A model generated the notes under the pieces. That model saw only the letters and a list, made by a program, of their open reading frames with translations, made no database searches and had not been told where the DNA came from. From the NCBI GenBank assembly GCA_030157865.1, contig JAOATY010000006.1, forward strand, positions 8,127 through 72,126: a stretch of 64,000 bases of DNA, in the 5' to 3' direction. The position numbers and the translations under genes were made by a program. Numbering within the stretch: the stretch's first letter is position 1; the number at the start of each line of letters is the position of its first letter. Source of the DNA: Candidatus Nanopelagicales bacterium. Its GTDB lineage: Bacteria > Actinomycetota > Actinomycetes > S36-B12 > UBA5976. Below, piece after piece: positions 62,246 through 64,000 of this stretch.

Positions 62246-63622
62246 ATGGATCGCGTAGACGCTGTAGTAAATCTGTCCAAACGTCGGGGATTTGTTTTCC
62301 CAAGTAGCGAAATTTACGGTGGATCTAGATCTGCCTGGGATTACGGCCCACTTGGCGTAGAACTTAAAGAAAATGTTCGACGCCAATGGTGGAAAGCGGT
62401 TGTTCAATCCCGCGAAGACGTAGTTGGCATTGACTCTGCAGTAATTTTGGCGCCTCAGGTGTGGGCAGCATCGGGACACCTTGCCACATTTACTGACCCG
62501 CTAACTGAGTGCACCTCATGTCATAAGCGATTCCGCGAAGATCACTTGCTCGAAGAATTTGAAGAACGTAAAGGTCGCGCACCTGAAGGCGGACTGGCTG
62601 GCGTACCTTGCCCTAACTGTGGCACTAAGGGCGAATTCACTGAACCAAAAATGTTCAATGGAATGCTCTCAACAAACCTTGGCCCAGTAGTTGATGAAAA
62701 CTCATTGCATTACCTACGCCCAGAAACTGCGCAAGGCATTTTCACAAACTACGCAAACGTTGCAGCCTCTTCTCGCAAGAAGCCACCATTTGGAATTGGC
62801 CAAACCGGTAAGTCATTCCGAAATGAAATCACGCCAGGTAACTTCATTTTCCGAACCCGTGAATTTGAACAGATGGAAATGGAATTCTTTGTGCCACCGG
62901 GCACTGACGAAGAATGGCATGAGTACTGGCTTGAAGAGCGTTGGAATTGGTATGTAGACCTAGGTTTATCGACTGATAACTTGCGTCGCTTCGAACATCC
63001 AAAAGAAAAGCTTTCGCATTACTCCAAGCGCACTACTGACATCGAATACCGATTCCAATTTGGTGGCAGTGAGTTTGCTGAGCTTGAAGGTATTGCAAAC
63101 CGAACTGACTTCGACTTGAAAGCACATATGGAAGCTTCTGGCAAAGACTTGTCATTCTTTGATCAAGAATCGGGCGAGAAGTACGTTCCTTATGTAATCG
63201 AACCTGCTGCTGGTTTAACCCGCGCAGTTTTGGCATTCATGCTCGAGGCTTATGACGAAGATGAAGCTCCTAACACCAAGGGTGGCGTTGATAAGCGCGT
63301 TGTTATGCGTTTTGATAAGCGATTGGCACCAGTCAAGGCGGCAATTTTGCCATTGTCACGGAATGCTGACTTGAGTCCAAAGGCTAAAGACTTAGCAACC
63401 GAGCTTCGCAAGAACTGGAACATCGAGTTTGATGATGCTGGTGCAATTGGTCGTCGTTACCGTCGTCAAGACGAAATCGGAACTCCGTACTGCATCACAG
63501 TTGACTTCGAAACCCTTGAAGACAATGCAGTAACTATTCGCGATCGAGACACAATGGAACAAGAGCGCGTTGGACTTGATTCAGTTGTTACTTGGTTAGG
63601 CTCCCGCCTCGTTGGCTGCTGA
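62246..63622 (+). CDS. glyS: Glycine--tRNA ligase (single-chain type)
   Basis: [52 protein letters not shown]. Start set at ATG 62246. Confidence 0.95.
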   Translation: MDRVDAVVNLSKRRGFVFPSSEIYGGSRSAWDYGPLGVELKENVRRQWWKAVVQSREDVVGIDSAVILAPQVWAASGHLATFTDPLTECTSCHKRFREDHLLEEFEERKGRAPEGGLAGVPCPNCGTKGEFTEPKMFNGMLSTNLGPVVDENSLHYLRPETAQGIFTNYANVAASSRKKPPFGIGQTGKSFRNEITPGNFIFRTREFEQMEMEFFVPPGTDEEWHEYWLEERWNWYVDLGLSTDNLRRFEHPKEKLSHYSKRTTDIEYRFQFGGSEFAELEGIANRTDFDLKAHMEASGKDLSFFDQESGEKYVPYVIEPAAGLTRAVLAFMLEAYDEDEAPNTKGGVDKRVVMRFDKRLAPVKAAILPLSRNADLSPKAKDLATELRKNWNIEFDDAGAIGRRYRRQDEIGTPYCITVDFETLEDNAVTIRDRDTMEQERVGLDSVVTWLGSRLVGC

Positions 63623-64000
63623 TGTTTGCAGACTTATTAGCCACTGATCCGGTAATCGAACTTGCGCCTATGGCGGGAGTTACGAATCGGGCATTTCGGC
63701 GAGTCTGTCGTGAGGCTTCCTCTCAGATCCGAAATTCAGTTGGTCAAGTAGACGTGGATCACACGGTCTACGTTGCCGAAATGACGACATCGCAAGCATT
63801 GCTGATGCGTCATCCAGAAACGATTGATTTAGTAACTTTCGATTCTGACGAAAAAACTAGAAGCGCCCAGCTTTATGGGGTTGACCCTGACATTGTTGGC
63901 GCAGCCGTAAAGATGCTTGTCGATGAAGACATGGCAGACCATGTTGATTTGAACTTTGGTTGCCCAGTTCCGAAGGTAACTCGCAAGGGTGGCGGTAGCG
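63622..64000 (+). CDS. tRNA-dihydrouridine synthase, truncated by window end
   Basis: [31 protein letters not shown]..; VDLNFGCPVPKVTRKGGGS. Start overlaps the glyS stop (TGATG). Confidence 0.9.
   Translation, partial: MFADLLATDPVIELAPMAGVTNRAFRRVCREASSQIRNSVGQVDVDHTVYVAEMTTSQALLMRHPETIDLVTFDSDEKTRSAQLYGVDPDIVGAAVKMLVDEDMADHVDLNFGCPVPKVTRKGGGS

Overview
The window is a 64 kb actinobacterial chromosome segment of moderate GC. Tightly packed, overlapping genes and gene order suggest a streamlined freshwater, Nanopelagicales-like lineage; that placement is inference. Most of it is a conserved housekeeping run: clpP1-clpP2-clpX-valS(-)-folC-DUF4233-ndk-radical SAM pair-rne-rplU-rpmA-obg-proB-proA ... 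nadD-LCP-like-rsfS-phosphatase-tRNA-Ala(GGC) ... leuS-degV-comEA-comEC-holA-rpsT(-)-lepA-MOSC-hemW-hrcA-dnaJ-rsmE-HIT-phoH-ybeY-corC-like-cdd-like-eamA-era-AI2E(-)-recO-uppS-zur/fur(-)-ZIP(-)-glyS-dus. A block of about 16 kb (about 21.0-37.0 kb), between tRNA-Ala and leuS, is accessory catabolism. It holds a hydroxyproline-like cluster (Ser/Cys proline-racemase-family protein, DapA-like, EthD-like, AA_synth/DUF1185, CoA-acylating semialdehyde dehydrogenase), a complete hut set, an aminobutyraldehyde-dehydrogenase-like gene, an ArgI/ArcB-like ornithine carbamoyltransferase, an old yellow enzyme and EamA transporters. The items most worth following up are the unassigned five-gene catabolic cluster, the nested inverted-repeat element at about 21.05-21.22 kb, four convergent gene pairs sharing exactly 4 nt at their stop codons, a CIRCE element at hrcA, a Zur-box-like palindrome at the ZIP/fur operon, and an L21 protein with a duplicated histone-like Lys/Ala tail. 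No CRISPR array, integrase, transposase, rRNA or recognisable defence system was seen.
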